From IMG/VR virus record IMGVR_UViG_3300045051_000414, positions 1 to 35,930 of that record: a DNA stretch of 35,930 nucleotides; one strand, 5' to 3'. This document shows positions 7,347 through 13,806 of this stretch, piece after piece; the stretch's first letter is position 1, and each line of letters opens with the position of its first letter. Made by a program: the position numbers and the translations under genes. This DNA is from a virus. The notes beneath the pieces were generated by a model. The model worked only from the letters and a program-made list of their open reading frames with translations, was not told where the DNA came from and made no database searches.

Positions 7347-7526
7347 ATGTTCGAGCTGCGCTGCCTGTGCACCAGCCCGAAGTGCGGCCGGCACGAGTTC
7401 CCGCTGCTGCGGAGCAACGTGGTGCGCAAGTCGACCAGCGGGCAGCCGTACACGATCAGCCAGGTGGTCTGCCCGAAATGCAGAATGTGGGCCGAGGTTC
7501 AGGAGATCAAGGAGGTTAAGGGATGA
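7347..7526 (+). CDS. Small zinc-ribbon protein (59 aa)
   Basis: Reads MFELRCLCTSPKCG at the start and VVCPKCRMWAEVQEI at the end. The cysteine pairs around residues 6-13 and 43-46 could form a zinc ribbon; one spacing is unusual (C-x-C, then x5-C). The stop overlaps the next ATG by ATGA. Unknown function; the first of four short cysteine-rich genes in a row. Confidence 0.6.
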   Translation: MFELRCLCTSPKCGRHEFPLLRSNVVRKSTSGQPYTISQVVCPKCRMWAEVQEIKEVKG

Positions 7527-7726
7527 TTTGTCCGCAATGCGATTGCCACCACGACGGGCCGGAGCTGCACTGTCACGACTGTTTGCAGGATCTGGCGCGG
7601 ATGCTGGAGAGCCGGGATATCGCGGTGATCACGGTGGTGACGGAATGGATGCAGTGCCACCTGGTGAAGCCGGAGCGGCCCGACGAAATCGAGTGTCCGA
7701 AGTGCATGCACGAGTTTGAAATCTAA
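7523..7726 (+). CDS. Small zinc-ribbon protein (67 aa)
   Basis: Three CxxC pairs: CPQC near the N-terminus, CHDC about residue 17 and CPKC near the C-terminus. Histidines between the first two (CHHDGPELHCHDC) make metal binding likely. ATG 7523 overlaps the upstream stop and follows AAGGAGG. It may bind nucleic acid or a host protein; no family was recognised. Confidence 0.65.
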   Translation: MICPQCDCHHDGPELHCHDCLQDLARMLESRDIAVITVVTEWMQCHLVKPERPDEIECPKCMHEFEI

Positions 7727-7741
7727 CCGAGGAGAAAGACC

Positions 7742-7921
7742 ATGAGCTACGCACTGAACACCCCCTGCAACGATTGCACAAAGGCCATTATTTGCACCGA
7801 CCGGGCCGTCCTGTCGGGTGCCATTGAAGGCATCCACCGGATGCCGTTCGGGGTCGGCCACCACGGCGCCGGGTCGATCGACCTGAATTGCTGCAACTAC
7901 AAGCAGAAAGACCCGAAATAA
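7742..7921 (+). CDS. Small cysteine-rich protein (59 aa)
   Basis: ATG 7742 follows CGAGGAGAAAGACC. The product has CNDC near residue 9, another Cys at 18, paired cysteines near the C-terminus (DLNCCNY) and a GVGHHGAG segment, so a metal site is likely. No family recognised. A strong double hairpin lies just after its stop. Confidence 0.6.
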   Translation: MSYALNTPCNDCTKAIICTDRAVLSGAIEGIHRMPFGVGHHGAGSIDLNCCNYKQKDPK

Positions 7922-7927
7922 CGCGAA

Positions 7928-7975
7928 ACGGATCAGGGACAGTCCCTGATCCGTCGTCCGGAGGTGGCGCTCCGG
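7928..7975 (+). other. Two tandem perfect hairpins
   Basis: A perfect 12-bp inverted repeat, ACGGATCAGGGA (7928-7939) and TCCCTGATCCGT (7943-7954), with a 3-base loop. It is followed by CCGGAG-GTGGCG-CTCCGG (7958-7975). No U-tract follows either. This is the largest gap in this part of the operon, so the elements could be an mRNA processing or stability signal, a factor-dependent terminator, or a protein-binding site. Confidence 0.75.
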
Positions 7976-7996
7976 GCCTGATGAGCAGCCAAGGGA

Positions 7997-8188
7997 ATGA
8001 CGATGGCAATCAAGTTTTGTACTCCGGCCTGCGGCAATCTGCGGTCGGTTCGTTATGGGTTCGACGGTTCGCGGGTGGTGGGAGCGGGTTACGACAAGCG
8101 GGATCGCGTGGCGACCTGTGCGCTGCGGCCGGCCGAGACGATCCATATCAAGACCGAACCTGAGTGTCTGGTGAACAAGGAGCGCTGA
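7997..8188 (+). CDS. Small early protein, unknown function (63 aa)
   Basis: ATG 7997 follows AAGGGA, with a second ATG two codons later. The product has CTPACG near the start and two more cysteines (VATCALRP, EPECLVN). It starts just after the double hairpin and ends one base before the next start. Not recognised; weaker coding character than its neighbours. Confidence 0.5.
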   Translation: MTMAIKFCTPACGNLRSVRYGFDGSRVVGAGYDKRDRVATCALRPAETIHIKTEPECLVNKER

Positions 8189-8189
8189 G

Positions 8190-8426
8190 ATGGGGATGCA
8201 CTTTGCGCGGATCGAGGAGAGCGAGCGGCTGCTGCGGGTTCACCGGCTGCTGTCTGACGGCAATTGGCACGGGACGCGGGAGATTGCGCTGGCGGCGGAT
8301 GTGTGCGCGGTGAACTCGATCATCGCCGAGCTGCGGGCCAACCGCTATGACATCCGCACCCGGTGCGTGGGGCGCGGCCGGTACGAGTACCAGTTGCAGG
8401 TCGAGGACCAGGGGAGGCTGTTTTGA
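8190..8426 (+). CDS. Small winged-helix DNA-binding protein
   Basis: A 78-residue protein with a winged-helix pattern: HRLLSDGNWHGTREIALAA, then VCAVNSIIAELRANRYDI as recognition helix, and RCVGRGRYEYQL as the wing. Similar small proteins in phages act as local transcription regulators. AGGAGCGCTG upstream; the stop overlaps the next ATG (TGATG). Confidence 0.65.
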   Translation: MGMHFARIEESERLLRVHRLLSDGNWHGTREIALAADVCAVNSIIAELRANRYDIRTRCVGRGRYEYQLQVEDQGRLF

Positions 8427-8839
8427 TGACGCGCGAGGAGTGGGCCAAGGTGGAGAAAGCACTCTCCGGAATCTACGGCCAGGCCAAGCTCAAGGTCGAG
8501 GACTGCGAGATCACGTTTCAACGCCAATTGGTCGATAAAAACAAGCTGGGGATTATGACCTTCGTGGACGGGCATTTTCTCGGGGTGTGGTTCAGCGCCG
8601 AGAAGCCGTGTCCGGAGCAAAAGTTTCTCCGCCCATGCTCTCGCTTCACGCACAAGCCGAAAACTCGCGCCGAGCTCAAGAAGCTCCCCAAGAAAACGCG
8701 CGAGGCGTGGGGGGACTTTTATGACCCAGACCGAAAGTGGAACGGCTTCTCCCCGTTCTGGCCGAACGTCACGGCGATCCGCCGGCACTACCAGAAGTCG
8801 TTCCAGAGCATCGAGCTGATCGAGGTGCTGGGATGCTAG
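8426..8839 (+). CDS. Conserved-type phage protein, unknown function (137 aa)
   Basis: ATG 8426 overlaps the upstream stop with GGGGAGG nearby. The product is mixed alpha/beta with a central hydrophobic strand pair (NKLGIMTFVDGHFLGVWF) and an aromatic, basic C-terminal half (FLRPCSRFTHKPK, KTREAWGDFYDPDRKW). The base composition is slightly lower in GC than the neighbours. No domain recognised. It overlaps the glycyl-radical-like gene by 7 bases, so the two are coupled. Confidence 0.65.
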   Translation: MTREEWAKVEKALSGIYGQAKLKVEDCEITFQRQLVDKNKLGIMTFVDGHFLGVWFSAEKPCPEQKFLRPCSRFTHKPKTRAELKKLPKKTREAWGDFYDPDRKWNGFSPFWPNVTAIRRHYQKSFQSIELIEVLGC

Positions 8840-8997
8840 GCGACGAGCGGCTGATCGAGATCATGAACGGCGGCCTGCGCTGCAAGCGGCCGACCGAGGT
8901 TTACAGCCGGGTGTGCGGATTCTTCCGGCCGGTGCAGGCGTGGAATTTGGGGAAGAAGGAAGAATACAAGGACCGCGTGACGTTCAAGGCGAAGTGA
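8833..8997 (+). CDS. Stand-alone glycyl radical domain, NrdD C-terminus-like (54 aa)
   Basis: From about residue 21 the protein reads TEVYSRVCGFFRPVQAW followed by NLGKKEEYKDRVTF. This is the layout of the extreme C-terminus of anaerobic (class III) ribonucleoside-triphosphate reductase, where RVCGY/F holds the radical glycine (Gly29 here) and the WNxGKxxE tail follows. The remaining ~650 residues of NrdD are absent, and only one cysteine (RCKRP) remains of the zinc site. GrcA/YfiD is a known free glycyl radical domain that rescues oxygen-cleaved pyruvate formate-lyase. A similar repair role for host NrdD is inference. ATG 8833 overlaps the previous gene. Confidence 0.65.
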   Translation: MLGDERLIEIMNGGLRCKRPTEVYSRVCGFFRPVQAWNLGKKEEYKDRVTFKAK

Positions 8998-9037
8998 AGC
9001 CCCCGGCACCAGGAGGGGGGGGAGGCGCCGGGGGCTT
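8997..9037 (+). other. Long hairpin with a Shine-Dalgarno-like loop
   Basis: An 11-bp perfect stem, AAGCCCCCGGC (8997-9007) and GCCGGGGGCTT (9027-9037), begins at the stop codon of the previous gene. The loop carries an AGGAGG purine run. No U-tract, so a processing or stability element is more likely than a terminator. Confidence 0.65.
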
Positions 9038-9086
9038 CGAGACAGCGAACTGCCTCCGGCGCGGAGTATAGCGAAAGGGTTTTGAG

Positions 9087-9563
9087 ATGGCAACGCCTAA
9101 GCAGATCAAGCTGATCCATGTCGTGAAGGGGGCTTTACTCCTGGACGATGCGACCTATCGGGCGATGCTGGCCGGGTACGGGGTCGAGTCGAGCAAGGAT
9201 CTGCGCGACGCCCAGGCGGAGCTGCTGCTGCACGACTTGCAGACCAAGGCGGAGGCCGCCGGGGTGTGGAAGCGCAAGGGCGCGCCGGCCGGCAAGGGGC
9301 GCGCGCCCCGGAACATGCAACGGCCGCCGGCCGAGCAGTTGCGCAGCTACGGCCGGTTGTCCAGGGCGAAGCAGCTGGAGAAGATCGAGGCGCTACTGAC
9401 GGTGGGCGGCAAGTCGTGGGAGTACGCCGACGCTCTCGCGCTGCGGATCTGCAAGGTGGACCGGTTGACGTTCGTGCCGGAGGGCGATCTCTACAAGATC
9501 ATCACCGCCCTGCGGAAACAGGCACAGCGCGAGGGGTGGGATTTGAGCGGGGAGACGAAATGA
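9087..9563 (+). CDS. gemA: GemA-like regulator (Mu gp16, DUF1018)
   Basis: A 158-residue protein that starts like the family: PKQIKLIHVVKGALLLDDATYR, then MLAGYGVESSKDL. A basic linker follows (WKRKGAPAGKGRAPRN), and the C-terminal half has YADALALRICKVDRL. In Mu, GemA modulates host gene expression and DNA supercoiling during early development. It is the usual neighbour of mor, as here. ATG 9087 follows GAAAGGG; the stop overlaps the next start. Confidence 0.85.
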   Translation: MATPKQIKLIHVVKGALLLDDATYRAMLAGYGVESSKDLRDAQAELLLHDLQTKAEAAGVWKRKGAPAGKGRAPRNMQRPPAEQLRSYGRLSRAKQLEKIEALLTVGGKSWEYADALALRICKVDRLTFVPEGDLYKIITALRKQAQREGWDLSGETK

Positions 9564-10243
9564 GCGACAAGCATGTGTCACGGGTCAAAAAACTGCTGAA
9601 CCTGTCGAAATCATCAAACGTACACGAGGCCACGTTGGCCATGGAGCATGCTCAACGTCTCATGGCGGAGCATAACCTGACCATGCAGGATGTGCACGTC
9701 TCCGAAGTTAATAGCCATCGTGGCCCCATGGCCAAGGCGAAGTCCCCGGCTCGTTATCTCCAGGGGCTGGCGCAGATGGTTGCCGAATCCTTTGGCTGTC
9801 ATGTGTTCCTGTCCGCCCGAGAAATCACCTGGGGGAAATGGGAGACCTCAGTCTGTTTCATCGGAATCGAATCGGCGGCCGAGTTGGCCGGCTACGCTTT
9901 CGACGTCCTGCGGCGGCAACTCGAACGGGATCGCCGCGAGCACGTCGTTGGCCTGAAGCGCTGTAAGCCGGCCACAAAGACCCGCCGGGCGGACGCCTTT
10001 TGCGAGGCATGGGTCTGGCAGGTGCGCGGCAAGGTGCGCAAATTGGCCCTGGCGCCAGAACACGAAGCGGCCATCGTCGCATGGAAGGAAAAGGAGTCTC
10101 TGGACTTAGTGCCGGGAAGTGCGCGCAAGAGCAAGGGGCTGAAGGCCAACGATGTCAACTCCTTGGTGGCCGGAGCCACCAAGGGAAAGTCGGCCTATCT
10201 CAACGCCGGGGTCGGCGGGAGCGAGAGGAAGCGTCTCATATGA
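9560..10243 (+). CDS. DUF2786 family protein
   Basis: A 227-residue protein. The N-terminal DUF2786 domain (about 5-45) reads RVKKLLNLSKSSNVHEATLAM then EHAQRLMAEHNLTMQDV. The middle (AQMVAESFGCHVFLS, then CFIGIESAAELAGYAFDVL and RRQLERDRR) matches the usual companion domain of these phage proteins. The C-terminus is basic and rich in Ser/Gly. Function is unknown; a nucleic-acid role is often suggested. ATGA overlaps on both sides place it in the same translational unit as gemA. Confidence 0.8.
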   Translation: MSDKHVSRVKKLLNLSKSSNVHEATLAMEHAQRLMAEHNLTMQDVHVSEVNSHRGPMAKAKSPARYLQGLAQMVAESFGCHVFLSAREITWGKWETSVCFIGIESAAELAGYAFDVLRRQLERDRREHVVGLKRCKPATKTRRADAFCEAWVWQVRGKVRKLALAPEHEAAIVAWKEKESLDLVPGSARKSKGLKANDVNSLVAGATKGKSAYLNAGVGGSERKRLI

Positions 10244-11040
10244 ACCTTTCCTGCCCCTGCTGTTATGCCGAGTTCCCGCTGGAGGCTGCGATCGAAAGCG
10301 ACGCCGGCCGGGATTATGCACGGTTGCTTCTGTCACAGCCGCCAGCCATACAGCGAGGGCTGTCGGCCTATGTCTGGCTGTTCCGCAGTGCCAAGCGCAA
10401 TTTGAGCTATGAACGGCGGCTCAAGCTGGCAAACGAAGTCCTGGGGATGGGCGCCGATCCGCGCCAACTTGCTGCCGCCTTGTCGGACACCGTCGAAGCC
10501 TTGCGAGCCAAGCGAGACGCCGGTGATGTGCGGCCGTTGACCGGGCACAATTATCTGAAGAGGGTGCTGGAGTCGGTGATGGTTGTCGGCCCGGCGGCGT
10601 TGGTGGGCTCTGGTTCAGTAAACGAGACCCGGCCGGCCACCGGCAAGCGCCGGCAGGCGATCGAGGTGCTGGCGGAGTGGGCTGGGAACGACTGGCTGCG
10701 CAGGGAGATCGCCGAGGGGCTGATGGCGCTGGTGGCGCTGAGCCGACCAGGGACGCCGGGGGCGGATACGATCGAGCTGACGGCCGGGGTTTGGGAGACG
10801 GCCATGCGCTCGGCCGGGGTGACGGTGGAGCAGATCGATCACGGCCGGGTGCGGGCCGGGTTTCAACCGCTGCTAAAGCGACGTTTAGACGAGTGGCCGG
10901 AGCCGTATGCGGTGATCGCCGAACTGCCGCGCCGCCCGGCGCAGAGGAAGCTGGAGGAGCCGCCGCCGACGGCCGAGGAGCGGGCACAAAGCGCGGAGTT
11001 GTTGAGACAGGCCCAAAAGACGTTGGGAGGGAGACGGTGA
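10240..11040 (+). CDS. Zinc-finger protein of the early operon, unknown function (266 aa)
   Basis: Begins with a short metal-binding motif (LSCPCCYAEFPLEAAI) and continues with a helical protein: a conserved-looking aromatic segment (GLSAYVWLFRSAKRNLSYERR), a middle region and a proline/glutamate-rich tail. The N-terminal CPCC finger suggests nucleic-acid contact. The gene lies between DUF2786 and mor. In other Mu-like phages, proteins of this size and position have no assigned role. ATG 10240 overlaps the previous stop. Confidence 0.65.
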   Translation: MNLSCPCCYAEFPLEAAIESDAGRDYARLLLSQPPAIQRGLSAYVWLFRSAKRNLSYERRLKLANEVLGMGADPRQLAAALSDTVEALRAKRDAGDVRPLTGHNYLKRVLESVMVVGPAALVGSGSVNETRPATGKRRQAIEVLAEWAGNDWLRREIAEGLMALVALSRPGTPGADTIELTAGVWETAMRSAGVTVEQIDHGRVRAGFQPLLKRRLDEWPEPYAVIAELPRRPAQRKLEEPPPTAEERAQSAELLRQAQKTLGGRR

Positions 11041-11414
11041 TGGAGGAGTTTGCGGAAGCGAGGGGCGTGCAGATGCTGCTGGACGTGGCCAACGTGCTGG
11101 GCGAGGCGCTGGTGGAGGAAGGGGTCGAGCAGGAGAAGGCGCGGCAGCTGGGGCTGTTGGCGGCCGAGCGGCTGCGGGATGTCTACGGCGGCGCGGCGCT
11201 GTATATCTCGAAGACCACGGCGCTGATCCTGTGCAAGCGCGATCTGGAGATCTACGACAAATTCAACGGCTTCAATCATCCGGAACTCGCCCGGCAATTC
11301 GGCTTGACGGAACGGCGCATCCGGCAGGTGATCAGCCGGGTGCGCAAGGAGAGAATGCGCAGGGATCAGCCTGGGCTGCCGTTCGACCAGGACGGCGATC
11401 CCGAGGCGGCTTGA
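11040..11414 (+). CDS. mor: Middle/late transcription activator Mor
   Basis: A 124-residue Mor/C-family activator. The N-terminal dimerisation half (MLLDVANVLGEALVEEG) leads to VYGGAALYISK, the family's hallmark beta strand that contacts the minor groove. The helix-turn-helix follows (HPELARQFGLTERRIRQVISR, about 79-101). In Mu, Mor activates the middle promoter by touching the alpha and sigma subunits of RNA polymerase. Here it is the last gene before a strong terminator, and a dyad-plus-promoter follows. No separate C gene is seen, so Mor may drive all late genes. GTG 11037 is an alternative start. Confidence 0.88.
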   Translation: MEEFAEARGVQMLLDVANVLGEALVEEGVEQEKARQLGLLAAERLRDVYGGAALYISKTTALILCKRDLEIYDKFNGFNHPELARQFGLTERRIRQVISRVRKERMRRDQPGLPFDQDGDPEAA

Positions 11415-11454
11415 CAGACACCCCCTCCCCGGTTTATTGAATAAAGACCACTTC

Positions 11455-11485
11455 GCCCCTCCCTTCCCGGAGGGGCTTTTTGTTT
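11455..11485 (+). terminator. Intrinsic terminator ending the early operon
   Basis: Stem GCCCCTCC (11455-11462) and GGAGGGGC (11469-11476) with a 6-base loop, followed by TTTTTGTTTG. This is a classic Rho-independent terminator 40 bases after mor. It separates early from late transcription. Confidence 0.9.
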
Positions 11486-11490
11486 GTCAA

Positions 11491-11536
11491 AGATGAAGCG
11501 CTTCCTCTGACCATCCCCCCGCAAATCCCCTAGATT
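11491..11536 (+). promoter_or_regulatory. Candidate Mor-activated late promoter
   Basis: An 18-bp dyad with one mismatched pair, AGATGAAGCGCTTCCTCT (11491-11508), contains the perfect palindrome GAAGCGCTTC. A -10-like TAGATT lies at 11531-11536 with no good -35. Transcription would start near 11542, which puts the dyad centre about 42 bases upstream. This is close to the -43.5 known for Mor at the Mu middle promoter. Position after the mor terminator and before endolysin fits. Confidence 0.55.
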
Positions 11537-11648
11537 GATCTTGCCATGGGCGCGGACACGCCCAACCTCCTTGAACCGGCCCAGGCGCCTGACGACCGCC
11601 GGGGCCACCATAAAATACCCGAGGCCATTGGCCAATTGCACCACGACG

Positions 11649-11677
11649 GACCCGGCCGGGAACTCCCCGGCCGGGTC
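11649..11677 (+). other. Hairpin just upstream of the endolysin gene
   Basis: A perfect 12-bp inverted repeat, GACCCGGCCGGG and CCCGGCCGGGTC, with a 5-base loop (AACTC). It lies 12 bases before the endolysin ATG, close to its ribosome site (CGGAGA). It could delay or tune translation of the lysis gene. No U-run follows. Confidence 0.65.
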
Positions 11678-11689
11678 GGAGACTAGCAG

Positions 11690-12238
11690 ATGCCTCTCGA
11701 CGTTTTTGCCCAGGCCCTTTCCTTCACCCTCCAACGCGAGGGCGGTTACGTAAACGACCCGGACGATCCGGGCGGCGAGACGAATTACGGGCTGTCGAAG
11801 CGCGCGTATCCGGATCTCGACATTCGCAACTTGACGCTTGAGCAGGCCGCGCAGATCTACCGCCGCGATTACTGGGACGCGCCGGGCTTCGGCCGTCTCG
11901 CCGAGGTGGCGCCGTGGGTGGCCATCCGGCTGTTTGACCTGGGCGTGAACTGCGGCCCGGTCACGGCCGGCAAGATGCTGCAGCGGGCGATCAACACCAT
12001 CCTCGGCGTCGATGTGCCGGCCCGCCGGCTCAACCCCTGGCGCGAAAAGATCGCCCGACTGACGGGCGGCAAGCCGCTCCTGGTCGACGGCAAAGTCGGG
12101 CCGGTCACCATCGAGGCACTGCGCCTCTGCCCTTGCAACGGCGCCGAGCTGGCGGCGCTCAAGGGGGAGGCTTACATCCATTATGCGCGGCTCAACCCGG
12201 TGTTCCGCGCCGGCTGGCTGGAGAGGTTGGAGGCATGA
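11690..12238 (+). CDS. Endolysin, glycoside hydrolase family 108
   Basis: A 182-residue muramidase-type lysozyme that cuts peptidoglycan at lysis. The N-terminal GH108 domain (about 5-95) has the catalytic-glutamate motif REGGYVNDPDDPGGETNYG (Glu at about 17). A peptidoglycan-binding domain follows (about 98-175; LTGGKPLLVDGKVGPVTIEAL). There is no signal peptide or membrane segment, so export needs a holin, or the coupled membrane-active genes downstream. No clear holin was found. It is the first late gene, as in Mu (lys). Confidence 0.9.
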   Translation: MPLDVFAQALSFTLQREGGYVNDPDDPGGETNYGLSKRAYPDLDIRNLTLEQAAQIYRRDYWDAPGFGRLAEVAPWVAIRLFDLGVNCGPVTAGKMLQRAINTILGVDVPARRLNPWREKIARLTGGKPLLVDGKVGPVTIEALRLCPCNGAELAALKGEAYIHYARLNPVFRAGWLERLEA

Positions 12239-12642
12239 ACCCGGTCGAGTTGTTCGCCCCGCAGAGCTACATCCAGGCGACGCCCTATGAGCGCCACCAG
12301 GTGGCCAACGGCTGCGGCCCGGGGGGCTGGTTGCAATACCTGATCCCGGCGACGATCTACGGCCTGAAGATCGAGGAACCCTGCAACATCCACGACTGGA
12401 TGTATGCCACCGGGTTGACGAACGAAGACAAGGCGATCGCCGACCGGGTGTTTTTGAACAACCTGCTGCGGATCATCGATGCCAACACCCGTTGGGACTG
12501 GCTGCGCTGGCTGCGGTACCGCCGGGCGCGCAAATACTTCGAGGCGGTCGAGCACTTCGGCGGGCCGGCATTCTGGAAGAGAAAAAACAAGCCGGAGGAG
12601 CTGTTCACCTACGAACCTCTCAGCCCGTGGAGTCCCGCATGA
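12235..12642 (+). CDS. Phospholipase A2-like protein in the lysis module (135 aa)
   Basis: Residues 27-31 (CGPGG) match the PLA2 calcium loop C-G-x-G-G. Residues 50-57 (CNIHDWMY) match the active-site helix C-x-x-H-D-x-x-Y, with His53 and Asp54. A later acidic residue (Asp69 in AIADRVF) could complete the dyad. The protein continues with a basic, tryptophan-rich helix (WDWLRWLRYRRARKYF) that may bind membrane. Coupled to endolysin by ATGA and followed by a lipoprotein. Enzyme activity is inference from motifs. Alternatively it is an uncharacterised phage family such as DUF1353, which also has an HDxxY motif. Confidence 0.55.
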   Translation: MNPVELFAPQSYIQATPYERHQVANGCGPGGWLQYLIPATIYGLKIEEPCNIHDWMYATGLTNEDKAIADRVFLNNLLRIIDANTRWDWLRWLRYRRARKYFEAVEHFGGPAFWKRKNKPEELFTYEPLSPWSPA

Positions 12643-12887
12643 AAGGCCTGTTGATGGTCCTGGTGCCGGCCTTGCTGGTCGGTTGCCTGTCGGCTTCGGT
12701 CGAGGTCACCTACAACGAGCAGATGCAGCCGATCAGCTGCCATGCCTCGTACCTGTCGCTGGGCCGTGACGTGGAAGCGGCGGCATTCAAGGTCTGCGGC
12801 AACGATGCAACCGTTGAGAAATCGGCCGGCTCGGATTTTGTGCGGCAGGTGTTGGAGGCCGCCCTGCGCGCGGCGGCGCTGCCCTGA
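12639..12887 (+). CDS. Small lipoprotein of the lysis module
   Basis: An 82-residue protein with a lipoprotein signal: MKGLLMVLVPALLVGC, lipobox LLVGC with acylated Cys16. It should be anchored to the outer or inner membrane. The mature part is short with two further cysteines (SCHAS, KVCGN). Placed after endolysin it could act as a spanin-like component, but no partner inner-membrane spanin is evident. ATGA overlap with the previous gene. Confidence 0.75.
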   Translation: MKGLLMVLVPALLVGCLSASVEVTYNEQMQPISCHASYLSLGRDVEAAAFKVCGNDATVEKSAGSDFVRQVLEAALRAAALP

Positions 12888-13111
12888 TGCCGGATCAGTT
12901 CGACGAGGCGCAGCGTGTGGCGGAGATGCAGCTGGGGGACGCCCTGGCGGCGCACCACCGGCGCGTGAACGAAATCAGGGCGACGCATGGGTTGGCCGAG
13001 TGCGCGGAGTGCGGCGAGGAGATCCCGCAGAAACGGCGGGAGGCGGTGCCTGGTTGCCGGCTGTGCGTGGGGTGTCAAACCAAATTTGAAGCGACGATGA
13101 AGAGGGGTTGA
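12887..13111 (+). CDS. TraR/DksA-type zinc-finger protein
   Basis: A 74-residue protein: an N-terminal helix (DEAQRVAEMQLGDALAAHHRR), then a four-cysteine zinc finger (CAECGEEIPQKRR, then CRLCVGCQ) as in TraR/DksA-family proteins. Such proteins enter the RNA polymerase secondary channel and alter promoter choice. TraR does so without ppGpp. Common in P2- and Mu-like phages between lysis and head genes. The ATG overlaps the previous stop (TGATG). Confidence 0.85.
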   Translation: MPDQFDEAQRVAEMQLGDALAAHHRRVNEIRATHGLAECAECGEEIPQKRREAVPGCRLCVGCQTKFEATMKRG

Positions 13112-13112
13112 A

Positions 13113-13511
13113 ATGGAGATTGATTGGAGGATGACCTACAGCGTTGCCAAGGATGTGCTGTTGCTCGCCGCAGTGATCTACACCTGGTGGTGCAACCGCG
13201 AGAAAGTCACGGCGCGGCGCTTCGAGGCGCTGGAAAAGGACGTCTCCAAGCGGGTGACCGACGAGGCCCTCAAGGCGATCGAACACGAACGCGAGGCCAA
13301 TTGCGACCTGCACGAGCAGCGCACCCGGAAAGTGGAGCAGGACGTGGCGCGGATCGGCAATGACATCCGGCACATGCCAAATCATGCCGACCTGGCCCGC
13401 ATCCATGGCCGCATCGATGAGGTGCACGGATCTGTCCGCGAGCAGACCGGCCTGGTCAAAGGGATCGGGCACCAAGTCAATCTGATCCTCGAGGCAATGG
13501 TGAACAAATGA
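13113..13511 (+). CDS. DUF2730 membrane coiled-coil protein
   Basis: A 132-residue protein with one N-terminal membrane segment (SVAKDVLLLAAVIYTWW, about 9-25) and a long coiled-coil (RFEALEKDVSKRV, RIHGRIDEVHGSV). This is the DUF2730 layout found just before the packaging genes of Mu-like phages. Its function has not been shown. The stop overlaps the next ATG. Confidence 0.8.
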   Translation: MEIDWRMTYSVAKDVLLLAAVIYTWWCNREKVTARRFEALEKDVSKRVTDEALKAIEHEREANCDLHEQRTRKVEQDVARIGNDIRHMPNHADLARIHGRIDEVHGSVREQTGLVKGIGHQVNLILEAMVNK

Positions 13512-13804
13512 GCCTGGCACAGATCCTGACCGAAGACATCCGCCTGGTGATCCTACGCTTCCTCGCCGAGGACGCCGGGTTCGACCTCAATGAGTCGATC
13601 ATCCACAGCGCCCTGGGGACGCTGGGCCACAACGTCAGCCGGGATCGGGTGCGCGTGGAGCTGGCCTGGCTGGCCGAACAGGGGCTGGTGACGGTGCATG
13701 AAGTGGTCAGCGTCCAGATCGCCACGCTCACGGGCCGCGGACTCGACGTGGCCGAGGGTCGCGCGCTGGTCCCCGGCGTGAAGCGCCCCGGGCCGAAGGG
13801 GTAG
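13508..13804 (+). CDS. Winged-helix phage protein (VpaChn25_0724-like)
   Basis: A 98-residue protein with a winged-helix pattern: VILRFLAEDAGFDLNESIIHS, HNVSRDRVRVELAWLAEQG and LVTVHEVVSVQIATLTGRG. It fits the small family that follows DUF2730 in Mu-like phages. Probably DNA-binding, perhaps in packaging initiation. Role not proven. Confidence 0.78.
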   Translation: MSLAQILTEDIRLVILRFLAEDAGFDLNESIIHSALGTLGHNVSRDRVRVELAWLAEQGLVTVHEVVSVQIATLTGRGLDVAEGRALVPGVKRPGPKG

Positions 13805-13806
13805 AC

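Noticed and set aside
4776-11414. Gam-like host-nuclease inhibitor and Mu C-type activator
   Set aside because: Looked for both in the early region; none of the small proteins has Gam's length and helix pattern, and only one Mor/C-family protein is present.
11366-11611. Minus-strand frame starting MVAPAVVRRLGRF
   Set aside because: Looks protein-like for 40 residues but has a weak ribosome site and runs through the early terminator into mor. Treated as chance.
11546-11686. 46-codon plus-strand frame between the late promoter and endolysin
   Set aside because: It would read MGADTPNLLEPAQAP and so on, but has no ribosome site and contains the perfect hairpin at 11649-11677. More likely an untranslated leader.
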